Assembly: GCF_040448685.1 (NCBI RefSeq)
Contig: NZ_CP159290.1
Coordinates: 4,030,001 to 4,094,000, forward strand
Direction of reading: 5' to 3'
Length of the DNA: 64,000 nucleotides
DNA from: Cellulosimicrobium sp. ES-005
Lineage (GTDB): Bacteria > Actinomycetota > Actinomycetes > Actinomycetales > Cellulomonadaceae
A program made the position numbers and the translations under genes. Of this stretch, positions 51,786-60,248 are shown in pieces. Under the pieces are notes generated by a model. It searched no databases. It was not told the origin of the DNA and was given only the letters and a program-made list of their open reading frames with translations. Position 1 is the stretch's first letter; each line of letters starts with the position of its first letter.

Positions 51786-52805
51786 TCAGAACGCGTAGCC
51801 GAACCGGCCCCAGTCGGGGTCGCGGCGTTCGAGGAACGCGTCGCGGCCCTCCACGGCCTCGTCCGTGAGGTAGGCCAGCCGCGTCGCCTCGCCCGCGAAG
51901 ACCTGCTGGCCCATGAGCCCGTCGTCCGCGAGGTTGAACGCGAACTTGAGCATCCGGATCGCCTGCGGCGACTTCGTCGCGATCACGCGCGCGTACTCGA
52001 TCGCGAGCGCCTCCAGGTCGGCGTGGTCCGCGACCTCGTTCACCGCGCCCCACTCGTACGCGTCCTGCGCCGAGTACTCCCGCGCGAGGAAGAAGATCTC
52101 CCGCGCCCGCTTCTGCCCCACCTGCCGCGCCAGGTACGCCGAGCCGTAGCCCCCGTCGAACGACCCGACGTTCGCGTCGGTCTGCTTGAAGCGCGCGTGC
52201 TCGCGGCTCGCGATCGACAGGTCGGCGACGACGTGCAGCGAGTGCCCGCCTCCTGCGGCCCACCCGTTGACGACCGCGACCACGACCTTGGGCATCGTCC
52301 GGATCAGCCGCTGCACCTCGAGGATGTGCAGGCGCCCCGCACGCCCCGGGTCGACGGCGTCGCGCGTGTGCACCTCGCCGCCACCGTCGGGCGCGGTCGT
52401 GTACTGGTAGCCGGAGCGCCCGCGGATCCGCTGGTCGCCCCCGGAGCAGAACGCCCACCCGCCGTCCTTGGGGGACGGGCCGTTGCCCGTGAGGAGCACC
52501 GTCCCGACGTCGGACGTCATGCGCGCGTGGTCGAGCACGCGGTACAGCTCGTCCACGGTGTGGGGGCGGAACGCGTTGCGCACCTCGGGCCGGTCGAACG
52601 CGACGCGCACGACGGGCAGGTCGCGCACGACGGCGCCGTCCGCGTCGCGCTCCACGCCCCGGTGGTAGGTGACGTCGGTCAGTCCCTCGAACCCGGCGAC
52701 GTCGCGCCACGCGCCCGGGTCGAACGTCTCCGACACCTGGCGGGGGAGCGCGTGCGGGCGGGGGCCGTCGGCGGGGGCTGCGGGGGTGGGGTCGGTGCTG
52801 GTCAC
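51786..52805 (-). CDS. menB: 1,4-dihydroxy-2-naphthoyl-CoA synthase MenB
   Basis: 339-residue crotonase-fold enzyme closing the second ring of the naphthoquinone. Motifs: FCSGGDQRIRG, AVVNGWAAGGGHSLHVVADL (oxyanion hole), KQTDANVGSFDGGYGSAYLA with the catalytic Asp, and the C-terminal GRFGYAF typical of MenB. GTG 52805 is chosen from TACCGT 7 nt upstream. It begins 5 nt after the EamA stop on the same strand, so it may also be read through from that gene. Confidence 0.95.
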   Translation of the reverse strand: MTSTDPTPAAPADGPRPHALPRQVSETFDPGAWRDVAGFEGLTDVTYHRGVERDADGAVVRDLPVVRVAFDRPEVRNAFRPHTVDELYRVLDHARMTSDVGTVLLTGNGPSPKDGGWAFCSGGDQRIRGRSGYQYTTAPDGGGEVHTRDAVDPGRAGRLHILEVQRLIRTMPKVVVAVVNGWAAGGGHSLHVVADLSIASREHARFKQTDANVGSFDGGYGSAYLARQVGQKRAREIFFLAREYSAQDAYEWGAVNEVADHADLEALAIEYARVIATKSPQAIRMLKFAFNLADDGLMGQQVFAGEATRLAYLTDEAVEGRDAFLERRDPDWGRFGYAF

Positions 52806-52810
52806 GACCG

Positions 52811-53836
52811 TCACGGTAGCCGCTGCGGGGCGAGGCTCGCGCTCGGTGCGGGGGCCGGCTCCTCGGCGCGGCGTGCGGGCGCCGGCGCGTCGGGACGCCG
52901 CGACGTCGCCGCGAGGCCGAGGACGAGCCCGGCCCCGACGACGAGGGTCCCGACGACGGAGCGGGCGTCGGGCGACTCGAACCCGAGGGCGACCGAGGCC
53001 CCGAGCGCCGCGACGGGCAGGAGGCCCGCGAACAGCCCGGCCCGCGCGGGGCCGATCGCGGCCAGCCCGGAGTACCAGAGGAGGAACGCCACGGCCGTGA
53101 CGACGACGGCGAGGTACGCGAGCGCGGCGAGCTCGGCTGCGTCGGGCACGACGAGGAACGCCTGCCCCGTGACCTGCTGCCGGACGAGGCCGAGCAGCGC
53201 GAGCTGCGGGACGGCCAGGACGCACGCGTACGCGGAGACGCGCAGCGTACCGAGCGTCGGCAGGAGCGGCACGGCGAGCAGCGAGAAGCACACCTCGCAC
53301 GCGAGCGCGCCGAGCGCGAGCGCGACGCCGACGGGGTCGCCGGAGCCGCCGCCCTCGACGACCACGACGCCGGCCGTCACCACCACCGCCGCGGCGAGGG
53401 TCCGGACCGCGACGCGGCGCGCCCGCAGCGCGGCGGCCGCGGCGAGCACGACCGGCGAGGCGCCGACGACGGCCCCGACGAGGGACGGGTCCGCGCGGCC
53501 CGCGCTCTCGACGACGAGGACGCTGAACCCCACGAGTCCGGTCGCGGCGAGCGCGAGGAGGCGGAGCAGCGCGCGCGGCGACGGCAGGACCCACGGCACG
53601 CGGCGCGCGGCGAGCACGGCGAGCAGGACGAGCGCCGCGACGGCGTAGCGCGCGGCCTGGCCGCCGAGCACCGGGAAGTCCGCGAGGGCGGCGGACGCGA
53701 CGAACGACGAGCCGACGATCACCATGCCGGCGGCGCACCGCAGGTCGCCGGACCCCGCCGGTCCGGGGAGGCCGGGCGCACGACCGACGACGTCGGACCG
53801 AGAGCCGTGGCGAGAGGGACGTGCGAGGAGGGACAT
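52811..53836 (-). CDS. EamA/DMT-family transporter
   Basis: 341-residue ten-helix drug/metabolite transporter with two EamA repeats. The N-terminus MSLLARPSRHGSRSDVVGRA is basic and cytoplasmic; helices start near residue 38. The C-terminal tail is Pro/Ala-rich. ATG at 53836 has TACGGT 6 nt upstream. Divergent from a MocR-type regulator, a pairing common for amino-acid or vitamin-related exporters. Substrate unknown. Confidence 0.85.
   Translation of the reverse strand: MSLLARPSRHGSRSDVVGRAPGLPGPAGSGDLRCAAGMVIVGSSFVASAALADFPVLGGQAARYAVAALVLLAVLAARRVPWVLPSPRALLRLLALAATGLVGFSVLVVESAGRADPSLVGAVVGASPVVLAAAAALRARRVAVRTLAAAVVVTAGVVVVEGGGSGDPVGVALALGALACEVCFSLLAVPLLPTLGTLRVSAYACVLAVPQLALLGLVRQQVTGQAFLVVPDAAELAALAYLAVVVTAVAFLLWYSGLAAIGPARAGLFAGLLPVAALGASVALGFESPDARSVVGTLVVGAGLVLGLAATSRRPDAPAPARRAEEPAPAPSASLAPQRLP
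52813..52818 (-). promoter_or_regulatory. -10 element TACCGT, leaderless start of menB
   Basis: On the minus strand it ends 7 nt before GTG 52805. It lies inside the last codons of the EamA gene. Confidence 0.5.
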
Positions 53837-53842
53837 GCGTCG

Positions 53843-53848
53843 ACCGTA
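53843..53848 (-). promoter_or_regulatory. -10 element TACGGT, leaderless start of EamA gene
   Basis: On the minus strand it ends 6 nt before ATG 53836. Confidence 0.5.
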
Positions 53849-53857
53849 GGGACGCCC

Positions 53858-53879
53858 CTGGACCAGGGTGCAGGTCCAG
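53858..53879. promoter_or_regulatory. CTGGAC-N10-GTCCAG operator between EamA and MocR genes
   Basis: 6-bp inverted repeat with 10-bp spacing between divergent starts. A further CTGG...CCAG pair (53887-53903) follows. Probable binding region for the MocR-type regulator. Confidence 0.5.
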
Positions 53880-53903
53880 ATCCTGCCTGGTTCACTGGGC
53901 CAG

Positions 53904-55364
53904 ATGGTGACCCGGATCGAGCCCGACGCGCTGCTGCTCGCCCTCGGCCCGCCCCCCGGGCGCGACGTCGGCCGGTGGCTGCAGGCCGGTCTGCGCGCGG
54001 CCGTGGTGGACGGGCGCCTCGAGGCGGGCGCGGCGCTCCCGTCGAGCCGCGACGCGGCGGCGGTGCTCGGCCTCTCGCGCGGCACCGTGACCACCGCCGT
54101 CGACGTGCTCGTCGGCGAAGGGCTGCTCGTGTCCCGGCCCCGGTCGGGGGTGGTCGTCGCGGCGCTGCCCGCGCCGCCGTCGGGCCGTCCGGGGACGGCG
54201 GCGGGCCCGGCCGGTGCGGTGCCCGGCGCGGAGCCCGGACCCCGGCGGGCGTCAGGGGCGGCGCGGCCGGCGAGCGTCGGGACGCCCGACCCTGCGCTCT
54301 TCCCCCGCGCCGCGTGGGCGCGCGCCGTGCGCGACGGGATGCGGGGACTGGCCGACGCCGACCTGGGCTACCCGGACCCGCAGGGGCTGCCGGCGCTGCG
54401 CGAGGCGCTCGCGGTCCACCTGCGCCGAGCGCGCGGCGCCCACGTCGCGGCGGAGGACGTGGTCGTGGTGAGCGGGGTCGCGCAGGCGCTCTCCCTCCTC
54501 GCCCGGCTGCTCGTCGCGGGGCGGGTCGCGGGCGCGCGACCGGCGGGGCCCGTGCGCGTGGCGGTCGAGGACCCGTCGTCGCGCGGGGCGCTCGAGCTGC
54601 TGCGCGACGCCGGCCTGCGCACCGTCGGCGTGCCGGTGGACACGGAGGGTCTGCGCGCGGACCTGCTGCCCGACGACGCGCGCGCCGTCCTCGTGACGCC
54701 CGCCCACCAGTTCCCGCGCGGGGTCGTGCTCGGCCCCGCGCGACGGCGCGCCCTCGTCGCCTGGGCCGCGGCGGGCGACCGCCTCGTGCTCGAGGACGAC
54801 TACGACGCCGAGCTGCGCTACGACCGGGAGCCGGTCGCCTCGGTGCGGGCCCTGGACCCGGAGCGCGTCGTGCTGCTCGGCTCCGTGTCCAAGCTCCTCT
54901 CGCCCGCGCTGCGGCTCGGCTGGGTCGTGGCGCCGCCGCGCGTCGTCGGGCCCCTGGTGGAGGCGAAGCGGCACGCGGACCTCGGGACGTCCGTGCCCGA
55001 GCAGGCGGCGCTCGCGGCGCTGCTCGGCTCGGGCGCCTACCAGCGCCACCTGCGCCGGGCCCGGCTCGTGTACCAGCGGCGGCGGCGCCTGCTGCTCGAC
55101 GCGCTCGCGCACGCCCTGCCCGGGGTCGAGGTGGGCGGGGTCGCCGCCGGGCTCCATCTCGTCGTCCCGCTCCCCGGCCCGGCCGCCGAGCGCGCCGCGG
55201 TCGCGGGCCTGCACGCGGCGGGCGTGCCCGCCGAGCCGCTGAGCGGGACGGGGGTGGACCGCCACGAGGCGGGGGTGGTGGTCGGGACCGCGCGCGTGCG
55301 CGACGGCGACGTCGAGCGCGTCGCGCGCGTGCTCCGGGCGGCGGTCTTGACGGGTCCCGAGTAA
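53904..55364 (+). CDS. MocR/PdxR-type GntR regulator with aminotransferase domain
   Basis: 486 residues from ATG 53904. N-terminal GntR winged helix (about 15-85: AVVDGRLEAGAALPSSRDAA, LGLSRGTVTTAVDVLVGEGL) is joined by a Gly/Pro/Ala linker to a fold-type I PLP-binding domain. The PLP lysine is in LGSVSKLLSPALRLGW, and EDDYDAELRYDREP holds the cofactor Asp/Tyr. Such regulators sense PLP or its amino-acid adducts. Divergent to the EamA transporter, it is the likely regulator of that gene. Its stop (TAA) overlaps the next promoter's operator. Confidence 0.9.
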   Translation: MVTRIEPDALLLALGPPPGRDVGRWLQAGLRAAVVDGRLEAGAALPSSRDAAAVLGLSRGTVTTAVDVLVGEGLLVSRPRSGVVVAALPAPPSGRPGTAAGPAGAVPGAEPGPRRASGAARPASVGTPDPALFPRAAWARAVRDGMRGLADADLGYPDPQGLPALREALAVHLRRARGAHVAAEDVVVVSGVAQALSLLARLLVAGRVAGARPAGPVRVAVEDPSSRGALELLRDAGLRTVGVPVDTEGLRADLLPDDARAVLVTPAHQFPRGVVLGPARRRALVAWAAAGDRLVLEDDYDAELRYDREPVASVRALDPERVVLLGSVSKLLSPALRLGWVVAPPRVVGPLVEAKRHADLGTSVPEQAALAALLGSGAYQRHLRRARLVYQRRRRLLLDALAHALPGVEVGGVAAGLHLVVPLPGPAAERAAVAGLHAAGVPAEPLSGTGVDRHEAGVVVGTARVRDGDVERVARVLRAAVLTGPE

Positions 55365-55374
55365 CTGGTACGTT
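55347..55374 (+). promoter_or_regulatory. Promoter of the SMR/TetR operon
   Basis: -35 TTGACG (55347-55352), 16-bp spacer, -10 TACGTT (55369-55374). The -35 lies within the end of the MocR gene. Confidence 0.6.
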
Positions 55375-55383
55375 AGTACCAGT
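55364..55383. promoter_or_regulatory. TetR operator ACTGGTAC-N4-GTACCAGT
   Basis: Perfect 8-bp inverted repeat with a 4-bp centre, covering the -10. This is a textbook arrangement for autorepression by the TetR protein encoded two genes on. Confidence 0.75.
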
Positions 55384-55439
55384 TCTGCGCACGACGGCGG
55401 GCCCTGCCACCCGGTGCGCCGACCCGAGGGAGTCTCCCC

Positions 55440-55763
55440 ATGGCATGGATCGTCCTCATCCTCTCCGGCATGCTCGAGGCCGGCTGGGCTCTCAGCCTCA
55501 AGGCGTCGCACGGCTTCACCCGGCTGTGGCCGAGCGTCGCGTTCGTCGTCATGCTCGTCCTGAGCATGGTCGGCCTGAGCATCGCCCTGAAGTCCCTGCC
55601 CGTCGGCGTGGCCTACGGTGTCTGGGTGGGGATCGGCGCCTCGCTGACCGCTATCCTCGCCGTCGTCCTGTTCGACGAGCCCGTCACGATCCTCAAGGTG
55701 ATCTCCCTCGTGCTGATCGTCGCGGGGGTCGTGGGGCTCAACCTCTCCGGGGGAGGGCACTGA
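55440..55763 (+). CDS. Small multidrug resistance (SMR) family exporter, SugE/Gdx-like
   Basis: 107-residue four-helix protein. The essential Glu13 in TM1 (LSGMLEAGWALSLKAS) and the Gly/Ser-rich TM3 signature (GVAYGVWVGIGASLTAILAV) are present. The N-terminus resembles the SugE/Gdx guanidinium exporter branch more than EmrE. ATG 55440 has GAGGGAG at 55426-55432. Only one SMR gene is present, so it would act as a homodimer. Operator and TetR partner imply induction by its substrate. Confidence 0.9.
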   Translation: MAWIVLILSGMLEAGWALSLKASHGFTRLWPSVAFVVMLVLSMVGLSIALKSLPVGVAYGVWVGIGASLTAILAVVLFDEPVTILKVISLVLIVAGVVGLNLSGGGH

Positions 55764-55768
55764 CACCG

Positions 55769-56374
55769 ATGCCGACCGAGACCGTCGACCCGCGACCCGC
55801 ACCGCGTCGTCAGGCGCGCGGGGTCGCGCGCCGCGACGCGATCGTCCGCGCCGCCGCGGACCTCATCCTCCAGGAGGGCCCCGCCGCGGTGACCCACCGC
55901 GCCGTCGCGTCCCGGGCCGACGTCCCGCTCGCCGCCACGACGTACTACTTCACCGGGCTCGACGACCTCATCGGCGCGGCCGGCGAGGTCGTCGTCTCCG
56001 GGTGGGCGGACCACGCGCGAGGAGCCGCCGAGCGGGCCGCGCGGGGCGGGGACCGGGCGCGCGAGGACGCGCACGTGCTCGTCGACGCGGTCCTGCCGCC
56101 CGGCGGGGAGAGCGAGCTGCGCGGCTTCTACGAGCACCTCGTGGGCGCGGGCCGCTACCCCGCGCTCGCGCGTGCCTACGGCGAGGGCCGGCAGGGGCTC
56201 GACGACGCCGTCGCCCAGCTCCTCGCGGTGCGCGGGCTCGCGAGCGTGCCGCCCGCGCTGCTCGTCGCCGTGGTGGACGGCGCCGCGGTGAGCGCGCTGA
56301 GCGAGGGGCACGACGTGCGCGACCTCGCCCTGCAGCGCGTCCGCGAGCTCGTGGCCCGGTCGCGCGCGAGCTGA
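55769..56374 (+). CDS. TetR-family transcriptional regulator
   Basis: 201 residues. N-terminal HTH (about 20-65): RRDAIVRAAADLILQEGPAA, VTHRAVASRADVPLAATTYY, FTGLDDLIGAA. Its C-terminal ligand-binding domain is alpha-helical. ATG 55769 is 5 nt after the SMR stop, with GGGGGAGGG upstream. It should repress the operon through the palindrome at 55364. Confidence 0.9.
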   Translation: MPTETVDPRPAPRRQARGVARRDAIVRAAADLILQEGPAAVTHRAVASRADVPLAATTYYFTGLDDLIGAAGEVVVSGWADHARGAAERAARGGDRAREDAHVLVDAVLPPGGESELRGFYEHLVGAGRYPALARAYGEGRQGLDDAVAQLLAVRGLASVPPALLVAVVDGAAVSALSEGHDVRDLALQRVRELVARSRAS

Positions 56375-56418
56375 CGACCGGCCGAGGACGGGTCGGGCAC
56401 CGCGCCGGACGGTCGCGA

Positions 56419-56424
56419 TAGCCT
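56419..56424 (+). promoter_or_regulatory. -10 element TAGCCT, leaderless start of DUF1345 gene
   Basis: Ends 8 nt before ATG 56433. Confidence 0.45.
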
Positions 56425-56432
56425 CGCGGGCC

Positions 56433-57149
56433 ATGAGCCGTCGACCCGCGTCCACCCGACCCGCCCTGCGCGACCGCCTGGTCCCGGAGAGCGTCCGCTC
56501 GCTCACGTCGACCGGCGTCGCGCTCGTGCTGGGACCCCTCGCGGTCGTCCTCGCGGTCCGTCCGCTCGGGCTCGACGACGGCACCGCGCCCGTCGCGGCC
56601 GGCCTCCTCGTGTGGGTGGTGCTGTCGGGGCTGTACTGCGTGCTCACGTGCGTGGCGTTCGCCGGGCGTCGCGGGCCCGCGCTCGAGCGGGCGCTCGTCG
56701 CGGCGCACCCCGACGGCCGGGGCCGGGTGGGCACGTGGCTCCTCGGCGGGGGCTCGGCGGCGTGGTCGGTCCAGTTCGCGCTCATGGCCCTGCTCGTCGG
56801 GTTCGTGCTCGCCCAAGGGGTCGCGTGGGCCGCCGTCCCCGCGATCACGGTGCTCGGCGTCGCGGTGATCGTCGTGTCGTGGGTGACGGTCCTCGTCTCC
56901 TACTCCGTGCACTACGCCCGGCGCGACGTCGCGGCGGGCGACGGCGGGTTCGCGTTCCCGGGGCAGGGGCCGCGGGCCTTCGCCGACTACGTGTACCTCG
57001 CGGCGGGCGTGAGCACCACGTTCTCCACCGCCGACGTCACCGTGCTCGACACGGGGACGCGCCGGATGGTCACGACGCACGCCGTCGTGGCGTTCGCGTT
57101 CAACGCGGTGATCGTCGCGCTCGTGGTCGCGGTGCTCGTGAACGCCTGA
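56433..57149 (+). CDS. DUF1345 membrane protein
   Basis: 238 residues with five hydrophobic segments. The conserved end FADYVYLAAGVSTTFSTADV, then VTTHAVVAFAFNAVIVAL, matches DUF1345. Function unknown; no catalytic motif. Not obviously part of menaquinone synthesis despite lying just before menC. Confidence 0.85.
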   Translation: MSRRPASTRPALRDRLVPESVRSLTSTGVALVLGPLAVVLAVRPLGLDDGTAPVAAGLLVWVVLSGLYCVLTCVAFAGRRGPALERALVAAHPDGRGRVGTWLLGGGSAAWSVQFALMALLVGFVLAQGVAWAAVPAITVLGVAVIVVSWVTVLVSYSVHYARRDVAAGDGGFAFPGQGPRAFADYVYLAAGVSTTFSTADVTVLDTGTRRMVTTHAVVAFAFNAVIVALVVAVLVNA

Positions 57150-57193
57150 GCGGCGAGCCGACGCCCCGCGACGTGGGGGAGCGTGCGGTGGCC

Positions 57194-57199
57194 TAGCCT
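57194..57199 (+). promoter_or_regulatory. -10 element TAGCCT, leaderless start of menC
   Basis: Ends 7 nt before GTG 57207; the GGAGGG between them is too near the start codon to be a usual Shine-Dalgarno site. Confidence 0.55.
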
Positions 57200-57206
57200 G
57201 GAGGGC

Positions 57207-58208
57207 GTGCCCGACCGCCTCGAGACCGTCGTCTACCGGACCCCTCTGACCACGCGGTTCCGCGGGCTCGACGCCCGCGACGGCGTGCTGCTGCGCGGGG
57301 AGGCGGGGTGGGGGGAGTTCTCGCCGTTCTGGGACTACGACGACGCCGAGTCGTCCGCCTGGCTGCGGGCCGCCCGCGAGGCGGCCGACCAGGGCTGGCC
57401 CGCCGCCGTCCGCGACCGCGTGCCCGTCAACGTCACGGTCCCCGCCGTCGGGCCGGACCGTGCGCGCGAGCTCGTCGCCGCGTCCGGCGGGTGCCGCACC
57501 GCGAAGGTCAAGGTCGCCCAGCGCGGACCCGACGGGACGCTCGAGCCCGTGGCCGCGGAGGTCGCGCGCCTCGGGGCCGTGCGCGACGCGCTCGGCCCGG
57601 GCGGGCGGGTCCGGGTCGACGCCAACGGTGCGTGGGACGCCGAGGAGGCCCTGCGGCGCCTGCCGCTCCTCGACCGGGCCGCCGGCGGGCTCGAGTACGT
57701 CGAGCAGCCGTGCGCGGACGTCGCCGGGCTGGCGGCCGTCCGGCGCGGGCAGCCGGGCGACAGGGCCGTGCCCGTGGCCGCGGACGAGTCGGTCCGCCGC
57801 GCCGAGGACCCGCTCGCCGTGGTCCGCGCCGACGCGGCGGACGTCGTCGTCCTCAAGGTCCAGCCCCTCGGCGGCGTGCGCGCGTGCCTCGACCTCGCCG
57901 ACCAGGTCGGGATCCCCGTCGTCGTGTCGTCCGCGCTCGAGTCGTCCGTGGGCATCGCCGCGGGCGTCGCGCTCGCCGCCGCGCTCCCCGAGCTCCCGTA
58001 CGCGTGCGGCCTCGCGACGGTCAACCTCTTCGCGGCCGACGTCGTGGACCACCCGCTCGTCCCCGTCGACGGCGCCCTGCCCGTCGTCCGCCCCGAGCCC
58101 GCCGCCGCGGCGCTCGCGGCCACCGCGCCCGACGACGAGACGGACCGCCGCTGGCGCGAGCGGCTCGACCGCGTCGCCGGCCTGCTGCTCGCGGGGGGTG
58201 CCCGGTGA
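57207..58208 (+). CDS. menC: o-Succinylbenzoate synthase MenC
   Basis: 333-residue enolase-superfamily enzyme dehydrating SHCHC to o-succinylbenzoate. The catalytic lysine pair is in AKVKVAQRG, Mg ligands in VDANGAW, VEQPC and ADES, and the second lysine in VVLKVQPLGG. The short N-terminal capping domain is typical of the actinobacterial type. GTG 57207 follows a -10 element by 7 nt. The stop overlaps the menD start (GTGA). Confidence 0.94.
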   Translation: MPDRLETVVYRTPLTTRFRGLDARDGVLLRGEAGWGEFSPFWDYDDAESSAWLRAAREAADQGWPAAVRDRVPVNVTVPAVGPDRARELVAASGGCRTAKVKVAQRGPDGTLEPVAAEVARLGAVRDALGPGGRVRVDANGAWDAEEALRRLPLLDRAAGGLEYVEQPCADVAGLAAVRRGQPGDRAVPVAADESVRRAEDPLAVVRADAADVVVLKVQPLGGVRACLDLADQVGIPVVVSSALESSVGIAAGVALAAALPELPYACGLATVNLFAADVVDHPLVPVDGALPVVRPEPAAAALAATAPDDETDRRWRERLDRVAGLLLAGGAR

Positions 58209-60151
58209 CCGCGCCCGTGGGCACGCCCGGCCCGGGCGCCGGCGCCCCGCCCGGCGGCGCGGACCTCGACGCTCTGCTCGACGGCCTGGACGCCCAGCCG
58301 CCGGCGGTGCGCAGCGCGTTCGTGCTCGTGCACCGGCTGCTGCACGAGGGCGTCGCCGACGTCGTCCTCGCGCCCGGGTCGCGCAGCGCGCCGCTCGCCT
58401 ACGCCCTCGCGGCGGCGTCCGACCTCGGGCGCCTCACGCTGCACGTGCGCGTCGACGAGCGCGCGGCCGGCTTCCTCGCGCTCGGCCTGTCGCGCGGCAC
58501 CGGGCCGGTCGCGCGCGGCGGCGTCCCGCTGCCCCGGCCCGTCGCGGTCGTCACCACGTCCGGGACGGCCGTCGCGAACCTCCACCCCGCGGTGCTCGAG
58601 GCGCACCACACCGGCGTCCCGCTCGTGCTCCTCACCGCCGACCGGCCGCACGAGCTGCGCGGCACGGGCGCCAACCAGACGACGCACCAGGCCGGGATCT
58701 TCGGACCGGCCGTGCGGTTCGCCGCGGACGTCCCCGCGCCCGACGGGCGCCCGGGCGAGGTGCGCGACCTCCTCGCCGTCGCGACGCGTGCGCTCGCCGA
58801 GGCGGTCGGCGCCCGCTCGGGGCACCCCGGCCCGGTGCACCTCGACCTCGCCTACCGCGAGCCCCTCGTCCCCGACGCGGCGCCCGGCTCCGACGCGCCC
58901 GCCACGGACCCGCGCGGCGTCCGCGCGGCCGTCGTGCTGCCGGCCGCGGCGCCGCCCGAGCCGGTGGAGCCGCAGCCGGGCGGTGACGCCGCTCTCCCCG
59001 GCGTCGCTCCCGTCGCCGTGCCGGTCCCCGGCGGGCGGACCGTCGTCGTCGCGGGCGACGGCGCGGGCCGGGCCGCGCGCGTCCTCGCCGAGGCGCGCGG
59101 CTGGCCGCTGCTCGCGGAGCCGTCGTCGGGGGCGGCGGGCGGCCCGAACCTGGTCGCCGCGCACGCGCTCGTGCTCGGGGTCGACGAGCTCGTGGACGGC
59201 GTGGAGCACGTCGTCGTGCTCGGCCGGCCGACGCTCTCGCGGCCCGTGCAGCGCCTGCTCGGGCGGCCCGACGTCGAGGTGAGCGTCGTCGCACCGGGCG
59301 CCGGCCCGTGGCCCGACGCCGCGCGCAACGCGTCGACGGTCCTGACGGCGGTGCCCGACCGGTGGCTCGACCCGCGCCCGGGCGCCCCGGACCCGTCCGG
59401 GCCCGTGCCCGGACCGGCGTCGGACCACGCGACCGACACGGGCTGGCTCGCGCGCTGGCGCGCGGCGTCGGCGGCGGCCGTCGAGGTCGTCGCCGCGGCG
59501 ACCGACGGGTCGCTGACCGACGGCCCGAGCGTGGCGCGCGCCGTGGTCGGCGCGTGCGGGCCGGACGACCTGCTCGTGGTCGGGTCGTCCAACCCGGTGC
59601 GGGACTTCGCCCTCGTGCTCGGCCTCGACGCGGACGCCCCGCGCGTCCTGGCGAACCGCGGCCTCGCCGGGATCGACGGCACCGTGTCGACCGCGCTCGG
59701 CGCGGCGGTCGCCACCGCCCGGCCGCACCGCCGCACGCGCGCGCTGCTCGGCGACCTCACGTTCCTCCACGACGCGGGCGGGCTGCTGCGCGGTCCGCAC
59801 GAGCCGCACGTCGACCTGCAGCTCGTCGTGGTGAACGACGACGGCGGCTCGATCTTCGCGGGCCTCGAGCCGGGCGCCCTGGGGGAGACGTCCGCGGTGG
59901 CGGGGCGCACGTTCGAGCGGGTGTTCGCGACGCCGCACGGCGCGAACCTCGCCCAGCTCTGCGCGGGGTACGGCGTGGACCACCAGCTCGTGCAGGACGT
60001 CCCCTCGCTGCGGCACGCGCTCGCGGCCCCGAGCCACGGCGTCCAGGTGCTGGAGGTGCACGTGTCGCGGACGGACCGGCGAGAGGCCGGCCTGCGCCTG
60101 GGCGAGCGGGTGCGCGACGCCGTCCGCGCGGCGCTCGCGGCGGACCGCTGA
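58205..60151 (+). CDS. menD: SEPHCHC synthase MenD
   Basis: 648-residue thiamine-diphosphate enzyme adding a succinyl-semialdehyde unit from 2-oxoglutarate to isochorismate. It opens with DVVLAPGSRSAPLAYALA; the catalytic-type Glu is in HVRVDERAAGFLALGLSRGT; the ThDP/Mg site is GDLTFLHDAGG...VVNDDGGSIF. GTG 58205 overlaps the menC stop. Two Ala/Pro-rich insertions (about 235-260 and 395-415) make it longer than the E. coli enzyme. Confidence 0.95.
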   Translation: MTAPVGTPGPGAGAPPGGADLDALLDGLDAQPPAVRSAFVLVHRLLHEGVADVVLAPGSRSAPLAYALAAASDLGRLTLHVRVDERAAGFLALGLSRGTGPVARGGVPLPRPVAVVTTSGTAVANLHPAVLEAHHTGVPLVLLTADRPHELRGTGANQTTHQAGIFGPAVRFAADVPAPDGRPGEVRDLLAVATRALAEAVGARSGHPGPVHLDLAYREPLVPDAAPGSDAPATDPRGVRAAVVLPAAAPPEPVEPQPGGDAALPGVAPVAVPVPGGRTVVVAGDGAGRAARVLAEARGWPLLAEPSSGAAGGPNLVAAHALVLGVDELVDGVEHVVVLGRPTLSRPVQRLLGRPDVEVSVVAPGAGPWPDAARNASTVLTAVPDRWLDPRPGAPDPSGPVPGPASDHATDTGWLARWRAASAAAVEVVAAATDGSLTDGPSVARAVVGACGPDDLLVVGSSNPVRDFALVLGLDADAPRVLANRGLAGIDGTVSTALGAAVATARPHRRTRALLGDLTFLHDAGGLLRGPHEPHVDLQLVVVNDDGGSIFAGLEPGALGETSAVAGRTFERVFATPHGANLAQLCAGYGVDHQLVQDVPSLRHALAAPSHGVQVLEVHVSRTDRREAGLRLGERVRDAVRAALAADR

Positions 60152-60185
60152 CGACGGCGCCCAGAACTCGCAGCGAACTCCCAGG

Positions 60186-60207
60186 CTCGTTCAAGCCTCG
60201 TTCAAGC
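60186..60207 (+). promoter_or_regulatory. Two tandem 11-bp direct repeats upstream of HtrA gene
   Basis: CTCGTTCAAGC twice in direct tandem, one helical turn apart. This is the usual layout for an OmpR-type response regulator (as with MprA in mycobacteria). It lies 42 nt before the protease start. Confidence 0.6.
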
Positions 60208-60248
60208 GCGGCGGTGTGAAGTAGTGGGCAGAACCGAGGAGGCCCACC

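Noticed and set aside
55364-55439. Guanidine riboswitch before the SMR gene
   Set aside because: The leader is only about 60 nt and is explained by a TetR operator over the -10; no riboswitch-like stems or conserved ACGR loops were seen.
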